Shown: positions 48,095 to 59,302 of the stretch, piece after piece
How the letters are laid out: each line of letters opens with the position of its first letter
How positions within the stretch are numbered: the first letter of the stretch is position 1
Assembly: GCF_002878395.1 (NCBI RefSeq)
Contig: NW_025855744.1
Location: 585,080-649,079, forward strand
From: Capsicum annuum
Lineage: Eukaryota > Streptophyta > Magnoliopsida > Solanales > Solanaceae
DNA: 64,000 nucleotides
Direction of reading: 5' to 3'
Position numbers and translations under genes: made by a program
Notes under the pieces: model-generated
Told to the model about the DNA's origin: nothing
The model's database searches: none
The model's input: the letters and a program-made list of their open reading frames with translations, nothing else

Positions 48095-48110
48095 TGGTGC
48101 CGTTGTCGGG
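48095..48110 (+). promoter_or_regulatory. AthE primer binding site (tRNA-Asp type)
   Basis: TGGTGCCGTTGTCGGG starts three bases after the LTR end. It is a two-transition form of TGGCGCCGTTGCCGGG, the Asp-tRNA site typical of Athila-like elements. Confidence 0.85.
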
Positions 48111-48236
48111 TAGTTAAATATATATTTCAGTTGTCCAGTGTTAATTTTTTACTTAGGATATACCCGTAGTGATTTTTTTATTTATATTGGTTGTTGTTTT
48201 TGTTTTTGTATAGGTGATCGCAGTGTAAACGGAATA

Positions 48237-49900
48237 ATGAGTGACAATGCCAGTCACACTGGGTGTTTTGATGGTTCTCTTGATGATGAGGGGTAACTTA
48301 ATGACATTGGTCATTCAAGTGCCATCCATATCCCACCTACTCATAGGAATGGTGTCTTTTATGTTACAAAAAAGGACTTCTTGGGGGAAAGCTTATGAGG
48401 ACCCCAACCATCATTTGAAAAAAAATTGTAGAGGTGTGTGGAACATTTAATATTGCACACATAACCTAAGAGTCTATCCGTATATGTCTTTTCCCACTCT
48501 CTCTAACGGGAGAGGCGGTATTATGGCTCTATTATCTTCTATCCAGTTCAATTACTTCTTGGTATGAACTCACTATAGCCTTTCTTGATTGGTATTTCCC
48601 ACCTTCCAAAATTCTCTAATTGAGGGATGAGATCATTAACTTGAGGCAACTAAATAGAGAACCCTTATATGAAGTATAGAAAAGATTCGACAAAAAACTA
48701 ACACAATATCCAAACCATGAGGTCCCGGAGAAGATGCTTCTCCAAATTTTCTACCAGGCCCTTAATCCACTCATTAAATCCATGGTGGAAAATGAGGTGG
48801 GAGGCTCTTTTGTGAAGTTAAAATATCATGTGGCTATGAATTTTCTTGAGGAGGTTACCAAGCAAAATTGAGGGTGGCATACCTTAAATACCAAGGTGCT
48901 TAAGAGTTCTCCCGCTACATCCGTAGTTAACAAGGAACAAAGAAAACAAGATGAAGAAAGAGATAAGAATATGGTGAAAATGATGAATCAATTAGAGCTT
49001 TAGAAAAAACATGTGATAGGTGCACCCGCAAAAGCGGTGGATTCTATGGTATTGAAAGATTATGAGGATGATAAGGAGACTAAAAAGCTCAATGATGAGA
49101 TCAGGTACTTGGAAAAATCTTCGGGGGGTTCCCACCCCTCCTATTAAAGGTAAAATAGGAATCAAGGTTAGATGGATCATGATTATGATAAGGATTAAAG
49201 AGATAGAGAGCCTGATTATGAGAGATATGTGCCCCTATGATTGGGCAAAGAACAAAGACACAAGCTCCGTCGACTCCAATAATTCAAAATCAAAGATATC
49301 TTATTAAGAATTTTAATAAAAGTAAAAGGTACAGACAAGATGGTTCATGAGATAAAAGGAGATTTTTCTCAACTTAATCAAATCGTGGTGTCCCATTCTG
49401 CCTCCATTAAACAATTGAGATACAAATAAGGAAAATTTCTACCCAAATAAATGCTAGGCCAAAGGGTGGTCTTCCTAGTGACACTATTGTAAACCTGAAG
49501 AATGCGGCTCAAGTTCTAGCAATAGTCACTAGGAGTGGGAAAACCCTTGGTGATCACTTGAAAGAAGATTTTGGTGAAAAAGTTCCTAAGGTAAGTTAAA
49601 AAAAGAACCACCACAATGCCAAGAAGAAGAAGGTGATGAAAAAAAACCGATGAAAGTTGATGAAGAGGTGGTTGAAAATGAGAAACTAAAATGTGATGTA
49701 ATGCCTACAATCCAAGTCCATCCCCCATTTACTCAAAGTCTTAAAAGATAAGAGGAGGGTGATAAACTCAAGAAATTTATGGCCAATCTTAGCAACCTCT
49801 CGGTCAATATCCTATTGTTTGAAGCAATCCAAGATATCCTAGGATATGCTAAGCTCATGAAGAAGTTTATGTCAAAGAAAAAGCTCATCAATGGTGACAT
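48237..49900 (+). pseudogene. AthE gag (broken)
   Basis: The probable start is the ATG at 48237 (MSDNASHTG), with a stop after 19 codons. The Athila-type gag core follows at about 48465-48870: FPLSLTGEA, SSSITSWYELTIAFLDWYFP, KILQLRDEI-like with Gln changed to stop, FDKKLTQYPNHEVPEKMLLQ, IFYQALNPLIKSMVENEVGG. Then comes a Lys/Glu/Asp-rich segment (about 48900-49200), and SASIKQLRY and NARPKGGLPSDTIVNLKNAA (about 49460) leading to the conserved TRSGKTL before the protease. Several stops and frameshifts are present. Confidence 0.82.
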
Positions 49901-49930
49901 AATCGAAGTCACCCATGGTTTTTCGCTATC

Positions 49931-50335
49931 ATGAGTAGCAAAATTACGGAAAAGAAAGAGGATCCCGGGGCCTTTACTATTCCATGCACCATTGGAACAT
50001 ACAAGTTTGACAAAACTCTATGTGACCTTGGTGCGAGTATTAATATTATTCCTTTTGCAGTATATAAGAGGTTTGGCTTGGTAATTCCTACTCCAATGTC
50101 AATAAGGCTTTTGATGAAAGACCGGTCTATCAAGAAAGTTGGTGTTGTGTTCGACGTATTGGTGAAAGTGGATAGATTCATCTTCCTAATAGATTTTGTG
50201 GTGCTAGATTGTGAAATGGACCAAGAGGTGCCTATCATTCTTGGTCGACATTTTCTTACCATTGGGAGATCTATTATTGATTTGGAGCTTGGGGAGATGA
50301 GGTTTAGAGTTCATGATGGTAAAGTGTCCTTTTGA
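49931..50335 (+). CDS. AthE retropepsin-like protease fragment (134 codons open)
   Basis: An open frame of 134 codons with the features of the Athila-type aspartic protease, which cuts the element polyprotein. Around residues 29-41 it reads TLCDLGASINIIP, with Asp32 and the Gly34-Ala35-Ser36 form of the active-site loop. The second hallmark, PIILGRHFL, is at residues 101-109. In this family the usual loop is DLGAS and the usual end is ILGRPFLAT, so His107 in place of Pro is a change. The start Met is only the first Met in the open frame; the natural protein would be fused to gag. There is no RT downstream: the frame stops at 50333-50335 and non-coding sequence follows. Confidence 0.82.
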   Translation: MSSKITEKKEDPGAFTIPCTIGTYKFDKTLCDLGASINIIPFAVYKRFGLVIPTPMSIRLLMKDRSIKKVGVVFDVLVKVDRFIFLIDFVVLDCEMDQEVPIILGRHFLTIGRSIIDLELGEMRFRVHDGKVSF

Positions 50336-50451
50336 GTGTGCAAAATAAAGAAACAACCTATGGAACTTCAATTTATATCAATGATTGATGCTGATATCAA
50401 AGAAATGAATGAGGGGGCTTTTGAGGACCCAACTTGAGAAAGAAGGAAGAC

Positions 50452-50496
50452 GTCATGCCATGATGTAAACTAAGGCTCTATGTGGGAGGCAACCCA
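50452..50496 (+). other. Conserved post-protease motif (GTCATGCC ... GGGAGGCAACCC)
   Basis: About 45 bases with GTCATGCCATGATG and TGGGAGGCAACCCA occur shortly after the protease stop. A closely similar block occurs in the opposite orientation in AthF at 55644-55687. I have seen such a motif in related plant elements, but its function is unknown to me. Confidence 0.7.
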
Positions 50497-51569
50497 CAAA
50501 TGCCACAAAAGTAGATCGTATCCTTTATTTTTATTTTTGTAGTGTAGATTTTATTTTTGCCAATTGAATAACCCATGAATTTATGGCATTATATAATGTA
50601 TTTGATGAACTTGAGAAAGAAAAAGTGTGAAATTTTTGCATACTGAAATGAACAGGGGAAAATTTATCCAAATGTGAAATAAGCTGAATAAGGGAAAACA
50701 AGGGAGCAAAAATGCCCCCAGTTACCGTGATTGCATGACACTAACTGAGATTGCGGTCACCCACATATCTGTTATCGCAGTCCTCTGACCACGATCATGG
50801 TCATATCAACCATATGACCATATGAATCCCCATTTCCCATAACACTCCCTTCTCAATTTCTCTCTCTAATTGGACCCATTTCTAGCCAAATTATGAGAAT
50901 TCCAATGACATCCTTGCATCCCTCTTACATCATTTATCCAATAGGTGCCTCGAATCCATGCCTTGATTGTTGAAAATAGGACATAGAATGAATATTATAT
51001 TAAAGGCCTAAATTATGATTTTCATGCTTAAATACTTCATCAATTATACTTGAGTGGTGTTTAGCTGCTAAAATATGGTCTGCACATGAGTAGGGAAGTC
51101 TTGAGTACCAAAATTGTGTCTGAATTTGATAAAAATGAAGAGTGCACACCATGTGTTTGATAAATTTGCCAAATGAGTATTCACTAATGGTTTTTACATT
51201 CTAAGGGCATAATCGAGTACCTGTTAGTCTTGTTCAATGATTTTAGTGTAAATTCTTGTTCTAAAATATGCTTTGGGCTTTAAATTTGAATTTTTGGACA
51301 TTGAAAAATTGATTTGAAACTAGTGTCAAACACCGCAATTACGTTCATCGAGACCGCGATTGTGGTAACGTGCTCGCGGCTTTATGGACCTGATCGGGGT
51401 AACTGAGGCTGATTTTCTACTAAGGCCAAAATTTTACACTTCAAATTTTTGTCCAAACACCACCAAGTACCCACCCCATGAGCTTTATTTGAGAATAGAG
51501 CATACTTTGTGTATTTAAAGGTTGATGATTGATGTTATTGTGTTGTCCTTCATTTTTTAGTATCATATC
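50497..51569. other. AthE central non-coding zone with GATTGCGGT words
   Basis: No gene is visible. Two clusters of CCGCGATT, GATCATGGTC and TATCGCAGTC words lie at 50722-50805 and 51329-51410, the same kind of words found in the LTRs of AthE and AthF. They bracket about 500 bp of plain AT-rich sequence just ahead of the extra ORF. Confidence 0.65.
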
Positions 51570-52022
51570 ATGGAGGACTATGACCATGTCCGATTCCTAA
51601 CACCCGAATGCCACACACTCTACTATGGTGATCATTCAAGGACAAAGTTGCTATCGGAGAGAGGAATTTTCTTGGAGAAAGTATCAAAAAACTTTTGGTA
51701 TTTCATGACAAGTTTGTGGCCATGGGGTGGCAATGTTTCACCTCGGATCCTTACACGGCTAATGAGCAATGGTCTGTGAGTTTTATGGTAACCTTAGCGT
51801 AGTATGTTTTTTGAACCCGTAAAACATGGTTATTAGGATCCGTGGGAAGGAGGTGGACTTTGGGGCAGAGCAAAGCAATGATATCTGTAATCTTCCAAAT
51901 ACAAATATGGGTGAGCTTGAAGAAAAAAGGTGTGAGTCGGGAAGTTGGTTGACACAGACTTTGCCCTGAAAAGGAAGTCTCTTGGGAGACAACTAAGAGA
52001 AACATCTCCATGAATGACTTCA

Positions 52023-53532
52023 TGATAAGGATCAACTTACACGTCAATTTAAGTACAAGCCAGTCGTTGTCAATATATTTACTCAACTAGGAGTCGGGGT
52101 TGAATCCACGAGGAACAATATGAGTGGCGATTGAGTAAGTTCAAAATAATAGTTGCTTCCTAGGGTCAAACCTATAGTACAAAATGGTTTGGGGTTTTTT
52201 TAATTTTTTCTAATATGAGAGTAATTTTTGGGTTTCTAATGGACTAATTCGAACTAAGAATAGCTAGAGTGTAATTAATTAGGCACGGATCTTGGGATTC
52301 CGCTAGTCTAGGTGTAAGTTGTGCATGGATATGTGATGAATCAGTGCAGATTCTATTCATTAATGATGTGGTAGGATAGGTTTAAAGTCCTTGAGACTAG
52401 TTCTTCAACAAAGCCTCGAAGATGTCACCCATTGACCCTTTCGAGTACCTAATGAGTGCGATAATTAAAAATAGCCAACACCTTAATTTGGGTATCCCTA
52501 TTTCTAGGATGATACTCATGGTATAGTCAACCTCATAATCACCCTTATTTCTAAGATAGGGAAAATTAGCAAACTATGCCCATAATTGTCTACTATTGCC
52601 TTGGTTCCCACGTCCCTCTTTCAAGGATGATGTGGATTCCTAAAGTTTACCCAAACCCCTCTTTTAAGGATGGTTTATGCTTTCAAGAGCTTGGAATTTT
52701 TATCCATCAAAACCATTTGGGTATTTAGGGCCTTCACCCACAAATCCCAATAAGTTTAGTTAAGCAATAGAAGAAACCATCACCAACAAACAAGCATAAG
52801 CACATATGAATCGCAACCCATACAATTTACACCCTGTTCTAACATAATCCCAAGAGTAAGAACTAGCTACTCATGATGATAATAAACAAGAATAAACCAA
52901 AATCTCCAGTAAATTGATTCATCAAAAGTAAAGAGAATGCAAACCACACTTTAAGTTTAAATGAATCCTTAATAGGATTTGCCAATTCTCCACTTGGTAG
53001 TCACTCTAATGTCTTCTTATCTCACAATTAGTACAAATTTATCTCTAAGAAGTTACAAAAATCCTAGATTAAGGATGGGGGTAGGGCTAAGGAGTCATGT
53101 ATTCCTTAAAAATGAGGGTTTTGAGCCTTTTAAATAGGAATTTGGGGTTGGCTATGTGATTTTACAACTTTGCCCTTGGTTGAAAATCCTGCTATCCTAC
53201 GACCGCTTATGGATCAACCACGATCGCGACTCCACGATCGCTGAATTCTTTTAGTGATCGTAGCCTGCTGAATTCTTGACTTACCACGATCGCGGTGTCC
53301 AATCTGCAATTGCGGTACCTGAGGCCCAGTCTGCGCAGGTTTTTCAGCTTTTGCACTTCTCTTTCTACTTTGATCCTTTTTTTAGCTTATTTTCTCTTTT
53401 CGTCTCAGCATTTGTATACCTGTAAAATATGGGAATTAGTGCATTTAACCACGAATATGTATTACTTAGACATTTAAATCATAGTAGTGTGCTATGTTGA
53501 GTGCAAATGAGTGTTAAATTCATCACTCATCA
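52023..53532 (-). repeat. AthF 3' LTR (left copy)
   Basis: It matches 56888-58404. On the + strand it contains CCACGATCGCGACTCCACGA and related words at 53196-53325. The start of the LTR on the - strand lies next to a tract reading AAGTTGGGGGTGT on that strand (53533-53548). Confidence 0.88.
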
Positions 53533-55643
53533 ACACCCCCAACTTAAAGCTTTGCTTGTCCTTAAGCAACACTACCTTTTACCACAAGACAATGCACTTT
53601 TATGCCCAAATTAGATGACCTAAATGATCATGATGACTTCAACTTGATTACTACCATAAATAGATCTTCAAACATATGCAAGACTATTTTCACGACACCC
53701 CTCAACATAACATGTAATTTTTAAGGATATTAGAGACTTCAAAGAGCAATCATGCAACAATCACTAATACTCAAGAAATGACTCCTCTTTGACCTCAATT
53801 ACATTATACTCATTTTGCCTCATTTTTTGGGAGATTATAAAATCACCTGCCTCAACTTGTTTACATGTCTCCTCACAAGAGGGAAAATTCGACACACCAA
53901 GTTATCAAATATGTAACAAGAAATTTAATTACGAAACTATCTCTCTCTCAAGAACTCTAGATGTTAACAAGTACCATGCCATAGGCTTGCCCTTATTTCA
54001 ATCGCCACTACAACGAATGCACTTGGTTGGAGATCTCAAAAGGCTTTTTGATCTTGTAATGTAGGTTCGGGGTGAGGATAGGATATTATTTGGGAACAAA
54101 ATGACTATACCCTCCTTGAACATCTACATTATACCTTTTTTTTTATCCAACTTTTGACCATGGGCCACTGCTTTGTTTTCACTCTTTAAGTATGTGCCTA
54201 CTTTTACTACCTTGATTTACCCATATTTTGTAAAGCATCTTCTTTTTGCCTCTTTGTCTCATGCATTTCATGATTTTCTTTCCTTTCTTGGGTCCCTTCT
54301 TTTTCCTATTCATTTATTCTAAAAAATTAGCTCCTAGGCACAAACTTACATTCTTGTGGCCCAAAGTTACCTCTTCCAATCTTAATCACCCCCACTATAG
54401 GATTTAAACCTCAATTTTCATTTTTAAGTCTAAGGAGGATAGGGTTCAAAAGAGTGATAAGAATTTAAGGGATCACAACTTGTAATATATTTGCCAGAAA
54501 AAGGTCCAACGGCTTAAAGTGGGTGACTAGGGGTAACATCAATGTACGGGTAAGCTTTTTAGGCTAAAGTGGACTTCCAATGTCACAAATATGGCCTAAG
54601 ATTATCTCCCCAACCAAATACAATTAAAATTAGCCTTAAGAAACTAATTAGGTAAGTTCCAGATGATACAAGTACATGTGAGATTTAGACAAAGAAGCTC
54701 ACCACACATGGTATGCAAAATCACCAAGGAGGCTCAATTTCCCCTCACACTAGAGATAAAAGTAGAGTATCTACCAATTCTCACAAGTCAAAAGTTTGGA
54801 GTCACAAAAAGAGAAAAAGAATTGTTATAATATCTCTCACATCTATGCCCTTGATTTTTGAAGATTTTTGGATGGAGGGGGTGTTCGCTTTGCATTAGCA
54901 CCATGCATAAGTTGCTAACCATGGCAACAATCTAGGACTCGGTCTCATATTTTGGCTTCATATGGGCAAACCAAACATATGGCTACTCAAATTTCACCAA
55001 TGGTAAGCATGTAATCTCAAATCCACAATGCCACAAGTACTTAGACTTCCCTTCTATTTATGATATCGATGCTACAAGTACTCAGGCTTCCCCTGCATCT
55101 ATGGATCCAAACTTAATCATGATGTTTTTCCTTTAAGAATGTCTTCAATCAATCCATCATAGGAAAAACATCATCCACCATCATTATCAAAAGAACAAGA
55201 AAATTCTAAATGAAAATAATCAATTCAAAAACTTTCCATGCTTTGCGTGACTAAGTTCAAGTATTGCAAACCATTGAATACACACAAAGGTAGGGCCACA
55301 CCCCCCAATTTAAGGACTTATAGTGACCTCACTACATAACGTAATAGCATAAAAAGGGTTAAAGGGCTCCCTAAAATAGCATTGATAGCTATGTTGAAAG
55401 ATGGACACAGAGGCGTGATCGCAGATAGATTGGTGTGATCGTAGTACCATAATTGCGACCATCAACCCGTGATCGCGGTAATCAAGGCCATCTACTTCTG
55501 TTTTATTCTATTTTTCTGCATGGCTGCTACATTTCTAATCTGAGTTTTCCTTGGTTTTAGCTTCCAACTTGTCCATAGCACCTACGACATATCAAAATTA
55601 TGAGACTTATTCTAAAGAATATAAATGTAAATATGAAAACAGT

Positions 55644-55687
55644 CGGTTGCCTCCCATCAAACACTTGATTTAACGTCACAGCATGAC
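55644..55687 (-). other. Conserved GTCATGC ... GGGAGGCAACC motif in AthF
   Basis: On the - strand it reads GTCATGCTGTGACGTTAAAT and GATGGGAGGCAACCG. It is the counterpart of 50452-50496 in AthE. In AthF no protease precedes it. Confidence 0.7.
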
Positions 55688-56419
55688 ACCTCTTTAATCT
55701 TTATTTGTTTATCTAGTTAGAGTATTTAAACCTTTTGCCCAACTTTTGATCATTCCATCTTTGTTGCTTTTTGGGAAAAAGTAGGGGCATGACAACACAT
55801 GTTCTATCATGCCACTTTGAAGACTTGAACCTTTTACTCGACTTCACATTAAATTTTTAAGTTGGATCCTTGGGTAAAGATAAGAACATCAATAGGCCAC
55901 TAGTTGAACTTCAGAAATTGCATCCCTTTGCCTTTTAGTGTGGGGTTTCCATTTTCTCTTTTGGGATATCAGACTCCATAATGTAGGGATAGAGTTCCTT
56001 CTCCCCAAAATCCATCATTTGCTCGGGGAGATGGTCTTTCATAGAATCTATCAAGCATAATGTTGAAAAATGGATTGAATGAGCTCTATCCCTTAATTCC
56101 GGAGTTTCTCCCCTATTGGCATCCTCATCTCAAAATGGACTATAGTCTTCATAATAAATTTTCTCGGGTTCTTCTTTTGAATCTAGAACCATGTCTTTTA
56201 TTATGGCATCTTCAACCATATTGTGCTCGGTTGGTTGGAAAATCACCAAGGATTCTTCAATTTCAAGATCATTTAGAAGCATGGGCATGGTCGTAGTACT
56301 TGCATGATTATCCTTCATGCCATCTATTCTATCCTCTTTCTTTTCTCATTACATGCCTATATGGATTGATGCATGTCATGTATATTATCCCCCGTTGATG
56401 TCACCCGATCCAAGATAAG

Positions 56420-56700
56420 TTACAGCATTGCTTCAATATGATTATTTCTGGTGCTTCGTTCTTCCTTTTCTTCATCATAAGACCTATCAAAATCATAAGA
56501 AGAACTAGCACTTGGGTTAGCATAATGGGGGCATAGGGCATTTGGAAAATCACTCCAATATCTATGTCAACCACCAAATAGAGAACAACCATACACCCTA
56601 TAAGATTGAGATAGTATACACATCTCTCTCCAAGGAGCATATCTAAAATCTTGCCAAAAGTGGGGTCTATTACAATATGGACATGGATTGTCATGATAGG
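56420..56700 (-). pseudogene. Unknown ORF-like stretch in AthF
   Basis: A - strand frame from about 56700 to 56420, with few stops, reads HDNPCPYCNRPHFWQDFRYA, then APWREMCI, ending with the acidic SYDFDRSYDEEKEERSTRNN. The CPYC and Trp/Tyr-rich pattern is unlike gag or pol. I do not recognise it. It may be a remnant of an N-terminal gag region or of an element-specific protein. The open frame in the neighbouring register (56745-56401) is probably its shadow. Confidence 0.4.
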
Positions 56701-56868
56701 ACCTTCAACCATCGAACTCATGTTAATTCCATGATGCCATGACAAAAAAATAAAAATAAAAACCTACCTAAGACAAGAAAAAAAGAAAATCACAAATAAA
56801 TATTTACAAGTTTTAACCAAAGCAAATAAGCTAAAATTTTAAACTAACTCAACATGCTAAATTGTTCT

Positions 56869-56883
56869 CCCGCAATGGCGCCA
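56869..56883 (-). promoter_or_regulatory. AthF primer binding site
   Basis: On the - strand it reads TGGCGCCATTGCGGG, four bases after the LTR end. It is close to the tRNA-Asp type site TGGCGCCGTTGCCGGG. Confidence 0.82.
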
Positions 56884-56887
56884 TTTT

Positions 56888-58404
56888 TGATAATGCTCAA
56901 ATTACATGTCAATTTAAGTACAAGGCGGTCGTTGTCAATATATTTACCCTACTAAGAGTTGGGGTAGAATCCATGATGAAAAATATGAGTGGCGATTGAG
57001 TAAGTTTGAAATAGTAGTTGCTTGCTAGGGTCAAACCTATGGTAATGGTTTGGGGGTTTTCAATTTTTGCTAATGTGAGAGTAATTCTTGGGCTTCTAAG
57101 GCACTAATTAAAGACTAAGAATAATTAGAGTGTAATTAATTAGGCATGGATCTTTGGATTACGCTATCCTAGGGTTAAGTTATGCATGGGTATTTGATGA
57201 ATCAGTGCAAATTATATTCATTAAAGATGTGGTAGGCTAGGTTTAAAGTCCTTGAGACTAGTTCTTAAATAAAGCCTCAAAGATGTCACCCATTGACCCT
57301 TTTGAGTACCTAACATGTGCGAAAATTTAAACCACCCAACACCTCAATTTAGGTATCTCTATTTCTAGGATGATACCCATGGTATAGTCAACCTCATAAT
57401 CACCCTTATTTTTAAGATAGTGAAAATTAAAAAAACAATGCCCATAATTGTCTACTATTGCCTTGGTTTCCACTTCCCTCTTTCAAAGATGATGTGGATT
57501 ACTAAATTTCACCCAAACCCCTCTTTCAAGGATGGTTTAGGATTTCAAGAGCTTAGGACTTTCATCGATAAAACCCATTAGGGTATTTGTGGCTATCACC
57601 TACAAATACCCATAAATTTAGCTAAGTAATAGAATAACTCATCACCAACAAACATGCATAAGCACATATGAATCACAACCAACACAATTTACACCCTATT
57701 ATAACATAATCCCAAGAGCAAGAACTAGCTGCTCATGATGATAATAAACAAGAATAAACCAAAATCTCCATTAAATTGATTCATCAAAAGTAAACAAAAT
57801 ACAAAAAACACTTTAAGTTTGAATGAATCCTTAATGGGATTTTCTAATTCTCTACTTGGAAGTCATTTTAATGTCTTCTTAGCTCAAAATTAGTACAAAT
57901 TTAGCTGCAAGCTCCAAGAATTTACAAAAACCCTAGACTAAGGATAGGGTGTAGGTTCAATAATTGATAGATTCCTAAAAAATGAGGGTTTTAAGCTTTT
58001 TAAATGGGAATTTAGTTTCGGCTATGTTCTTTTTCAATTTTGTCCTTTGCTGAAAATCTCGCTATCCTGTGAACGCATGTGGATCTGTCGTGATCGCAAC
58101 TCTATGATCACTGAATTCTTTAAGTGATCGCAGCATACTAACTTTTTGACTTACTGCGATTGCAGTGGCCAATCTGTGATCACAATATCTGAGGCCCAGG
58201 CTGCAAAGGTTTTCTAGATTTTGCACTTCTCTTCCCTTTTTGATCCTTTTTTAACTTGTTTTCTCTTTTCGTCTCAGCATTTGTATACCTACAAAATATG
58301 AGAATTAGTTCATTTAACCACGAATATGTCTTACTTAGACATTCAAATCATAGTAGTATGCATGAATGTTGAGTGAAAATGAATGGTAAATTCACCACTC
58401 ATCA
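56888..58404 (-). repeat. AthF 5' LTR (right copy)
   Basis: 1517 bp and the direct copy of the left LTR. The GATCGC words at about 58065-58200 are more decayed here than in the left copy, for example TGTCGTGATCGCAACTC against ACCACGATCGCGACTC. Confidence 0.88.
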
Positions 58405-59302
58405 CTTTACTACCGGTGCTCGAATTTGGTTGAACAACATATGTAGCTGAGTCTCTCCTTGCACCCAGATGATAGTAGTTCTTGATTTGTAGGCTTATAT
58501 GGTTGCTTGCACTCTAGATGACATTCCTTTGAACATTGGTCAGCTCGTGCTTTCTGACATAAAATTCTTCAAGAAATAGGGTGGTATGCATCTCTCTGTT
58601 CCCTCTTTGATTACTAAGCTTTGCAGGAAAAATGGGCTTAAGGAGTACCCTAGAGACACTTGGGTGCTCCCTATCACCCCCATCTATTCTCTAAAATTTT
58701 GAGGTGAGAGCGCAGCAGGTAAAAGTAAGAAAAAAAGATCGACTTGGGAAAGATAACATATGAGGAGTCTGAGTCTTGTAGGCCATCCACCACCAGGAAT
58801 CTTGGGGATATTAGGGCTGATATTGCTACTATTAGGGAGCTCGTGTTAGGTTTTCCTCGCGGGTCGGGAGAGCCCTCTACCACTAGCCACTCATATGTGT
58901 CCCGATCTGATTATGAGAAGTATAGGGAGGAATAGAAGAAGCAAGGAGCTTTCATTACTAGTCTTGATAGAGTGTACTCATCCTTGGCAGTGTCATATTA
59001 TAATCTCTAGGCTTAGATGTGAGATAGTAAAAAGGGATAAGAATAAAGATAAGTTCCTTAGAAAGATATGGAAGGGGGTGAAGGGCCTATGAAATATCTT
59101 AAAACCCCATGATAGACTGCCTTCCTCCAGAGTGGAAAGTGATGATGATACCCCAGCTAAATGGTTTGGCCCTAGGGATACTGATGATAATGCAGATACC
59201 GAGAGTGATAGCAACTCTTTATATGGTTTTAGGGAGCACTGCTACCTTTTTAGTTGGGGGTGCCTGCCTTTGTATTCATTTGATTTAGGCCTGTATTATT
59301 GA

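Larger units (their letters stand above)
52023..58404 (-). mobile_element. AthF: non-coding relative of AthE, nested in the AthE extra ORF
   Basis: The LTRs are 52023-53532 (1510 bp) and 56888-58404 (1517 bp) in direct orientation; the element reads on the - strand. Both LTRs start, on that strand, TGATGAGT and end ATCA. Flanks CTTCA (52018-52022) and CTTTA (58405-58409) are a 4/5 target duplication. The PBS is next to the right LTR and a purine tract is next to the left one. The internal 3.35 kb has no gag or pol. Its 3' part (53533 to about 55060) matches AthE 59575-61054, so the two are one family or close relatives. Confidence 0.88.
51570..59302 (+). pseudogene. AthE extra ORF, 'putative plant transposon protein' type, split by AthF
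   Basis: The first part is 51570-52022 and the second 58405-59302. The start MEDYDHVRF leads to LSERGIFLE, HDKFVAMGWQCFTSD and, after a frame change, RIRGKEVDFGAEQSNDICNL. Across the insertion site the reading frame continues (...SMNDF, then TTGARIWLN after removing one target copy). The second part has YMVACTLDDIPLNIGQLVLS, PSLITKLCRKNGLKEYP and ends in an acidic tail (DTDDNADTESDSN) before the stop at 59300-59302. The pattern resembles a plant domain often called 'putative plant transposon protein' (PF20167 in my memory), found in LTR elements. Its function is not known. There are several stops and frameshifts. Confidence 0.68.

Noticed and set aside
54713..54898. Open frame in AthF similar to the opposite strand of 59590-59778
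   Set aside because: Explained by the inverted relation of the AthF and AthE 3' non-coding regions; no domain.
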